Origin: Atherinomorus stipes
Taxonomy: Eukaryota > Chordata > Actinopteri > Atheriniformes > Atherinidae
DNA: 64,000 nt
Assembly: GCA_023101725.1 (NCBI GenBank)
Contig: JALJCO010010476.1
Span: forward strand, 1,364,001-1,428,000
Direction of reading: 5' to 3'
In this document: one piece after another, positions 62,466-64,000 of the stretch
How positions within the stretch are numbered: position 1 is the stretch's first letter
Layout of the letters: every line of letters starts with the position of its first letter
Made by a program: the position numbers and the translations under genes
The notes under the pieces: generated by a model
Told to the model about the DNA's origin: nothing
Seen by the model: the letters and a program-made list of their open reading frames with translations, nothing else
The model's database searches: none

Positions 62466-64000
62466 CTGCCACATGGAGCTCTAAATTGAGTTTAAATAGT
62501 CTTAACTTGATATGTGAGATGAATGACTGCCTGTAGCCGTACCGATTACCATTTTACATTGTATTAGACTGTTTCGCCACACCCCCTACTAAGACTGTCT
62601 CCAGTGAATTTGAATATGAATATGAGCTTGTTTTTATTTATAAACATAATTACTGTCTGTCTGCAATATTTGCACGCTTGTCAAGTAGAGAGCTCTGTAT
62701 GTGTAGAATAAAAGCAAATACTCCCATAATTATGTTTACGTCCAGCACTGAAAATCCCAGGGTTGTAATGATCAGTAATTATAAATACTTTTCTGTATGT
62801 CTACTGCCTCAGCTGGGACTATTGTGTGGTGTGAAGTGCAGAGTTTGTGCAGCTTAATTATGACATTGTACATGGTTAAATGTACCAGTCTGCTTCAGCT
62901 ACAGTTTTCAGTGTGTAATCATGCTCAAGTCTGACTTTAAAGAGCTCATTACAGTTAGTTTTCTAAAGAGTGGCTTATTAAACACAGTTACCTAATAAGC
63001 ATCTTTGGTGATGCAAATTGGTAAAAATGGTAATGAGTCTGATTAGGCCACGTTTCAATTAAGACAGCTTTCACCTCCCCAACACACACACACACACGCA
63101 CACACACTTCTCTTAAGCCACCCATTTCCCCTCTCATGAGCAAAAGGAGGAAGGAAAGTCCAGCTCTTTATGCTTGGGAACCTCCTGGAAGGCATTTTGC
63201 CTCCACTTTCTCTCTCTCTTCCTCTCCATGTCCCTCACACACACATACCGTACACACATACTTAGAAAAAGGGAAAGAAAAACCATTCTGCCACCTCTGT
63301 GCTTCCTTTCAGCAGCACTGTAATGAATAGAGAATTGTGCAAGCGGTGGTCCAATTTACGCGCAAGGAAATTGGATGGACAGAGTGGAGGCCCACTCTTG
63401 TTTGCTTAAAAACGGCCTGGGCTGCCAGATTAATAGTTCCCAAAAAGGTCAGCATCTCTGTTTCATCGATGATGATCACTGAAGCAGACATTAAACACCT
63501 CAGAACAGAATGATACTACAGCATCATCACATATCAAACGCCTCTCAGCTACTTGCTTTACTTTTCATTGGAAAGTGTGGAATTGTACACACAATTTACA
63601 ACATTACTAAATTGCAGCAATGATTCCAAATGCTGGTTGTTTTGATTTGTTTTCACAAATCCATTTTTTTTTCTTTTAGAAGACTTTCTTTAATGGGGGA
63701 TTATTCAGATCTTCTTTCATAAAAAGTCTAAAAAAAAATGGCCACATTTTAGAGAAATGAATAAACAAATTTTAGCAAAAGGTTTCTTCAATAATCATTG
63801 CAGAGTTTATCCTTGAGGATTATTGAGGGCCATGAATTGACAAATAGGAAACAGTGTAACAAAAGCCTTTTTTGTTGATGGCTGATCATTGGAATTTGAG
63901 CTCATGTCCCGAGGCTATCTGAAGACATTCCACCAGCAGAATGCTTTGTAATTATACCAATTCAAAGAAGGACAAAGGAACCTGTAGATGCCATTTTTGA
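62466..64000. other. Single-copy-like sequence, no gene recognised
   Basis: A CA microsatellite lies at 63081-63108 and a shorter one at 63237-63246. Two stretches, 62930-63060 and 63325-63490, have balanced composition with motifs such as GATGCAAATTGG and CCAGATTAATAG and may be conserved non-coding elements. No transposon ends recognised. Confidence 0.35.

Overview
The window is non-coding vertebrate nuclear DNA, almost certainly from a ray-finned (probably percomorph) fish. No complete protein-coding gene is visible. Long AT-rich stretches are broken by decayed transposable elements of teleost type: Tc1, hAT-like elements, TTAA-target palindromic MITEs, L2/Maui-like LINE pieces, a tRNA-type SINE, and short LINE tails. 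There are also vertebrate-style microsatellites and one CpG-rich stretch that looks like a promoter with a first exon. The species and clade assignment is inference from repeat types recognised by eye; no search was run. Layout: 0-17 kb is repeat-dense. It holds a frameshifted THAP-domain fragment (minus strand), a dead L2-like endonuclease fragment (minus), a tRNA-type SINE, and a stack of TTAA-target elements at 11.6-14.1 kb, where one palindromic MITE is nested inside a 2.2-kb element and another abuts it at a shared TTAA. A G-rich retroelement-like repeat follows (14.1-15.4 kb), then a full-length but dead Tc1 transposon (15.8-17.1 kb) with a 72-bp LINE tail inside it. From 17 to 24 kb the sequence is mostly unassigned AT-rich DNA, with a repeat-borne ORF fragment and a minus-strand LINE/SINE tail at 23.2-23.9 kb. 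From about 24.4 to 47.1 kb I recognise almost no transposons. In this quiet zone lies a CpG-rich putative promoter and 5' exon ending in a consensus splice donor at 31,948/31,949 (plus strand), preceded by a 160-bp TATC microsatellite. Two weak candidate exons (29.6 and 43.8 kb) and several conserved-element-like stretches are also here. My reading is that the second half of the window is a large first intron or regulatory landscape of a plus-strand gene whose coding exons lie outside. Repeats return at 47-61 kb: a TTAA palindromic MITE, a 1.8-kb PIF/Harbinger-like non-autonomous element, and the most striking object, a 7.4-kb element (53,218-60,654) with inverted arms of about 1 kb. Its ends carry 21-bp iterons and near-matching 8-bp target duplications, and its left arm is interrupted by a 294-bp MITE and a 2.96-kb hAT-like element. 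The undisturbed right arm acts as a built-in record of both empty sites. The last 3 kb is again single-copy-looking sequence, with a weak minus-strand exon candidate and conserved-looking stretches.
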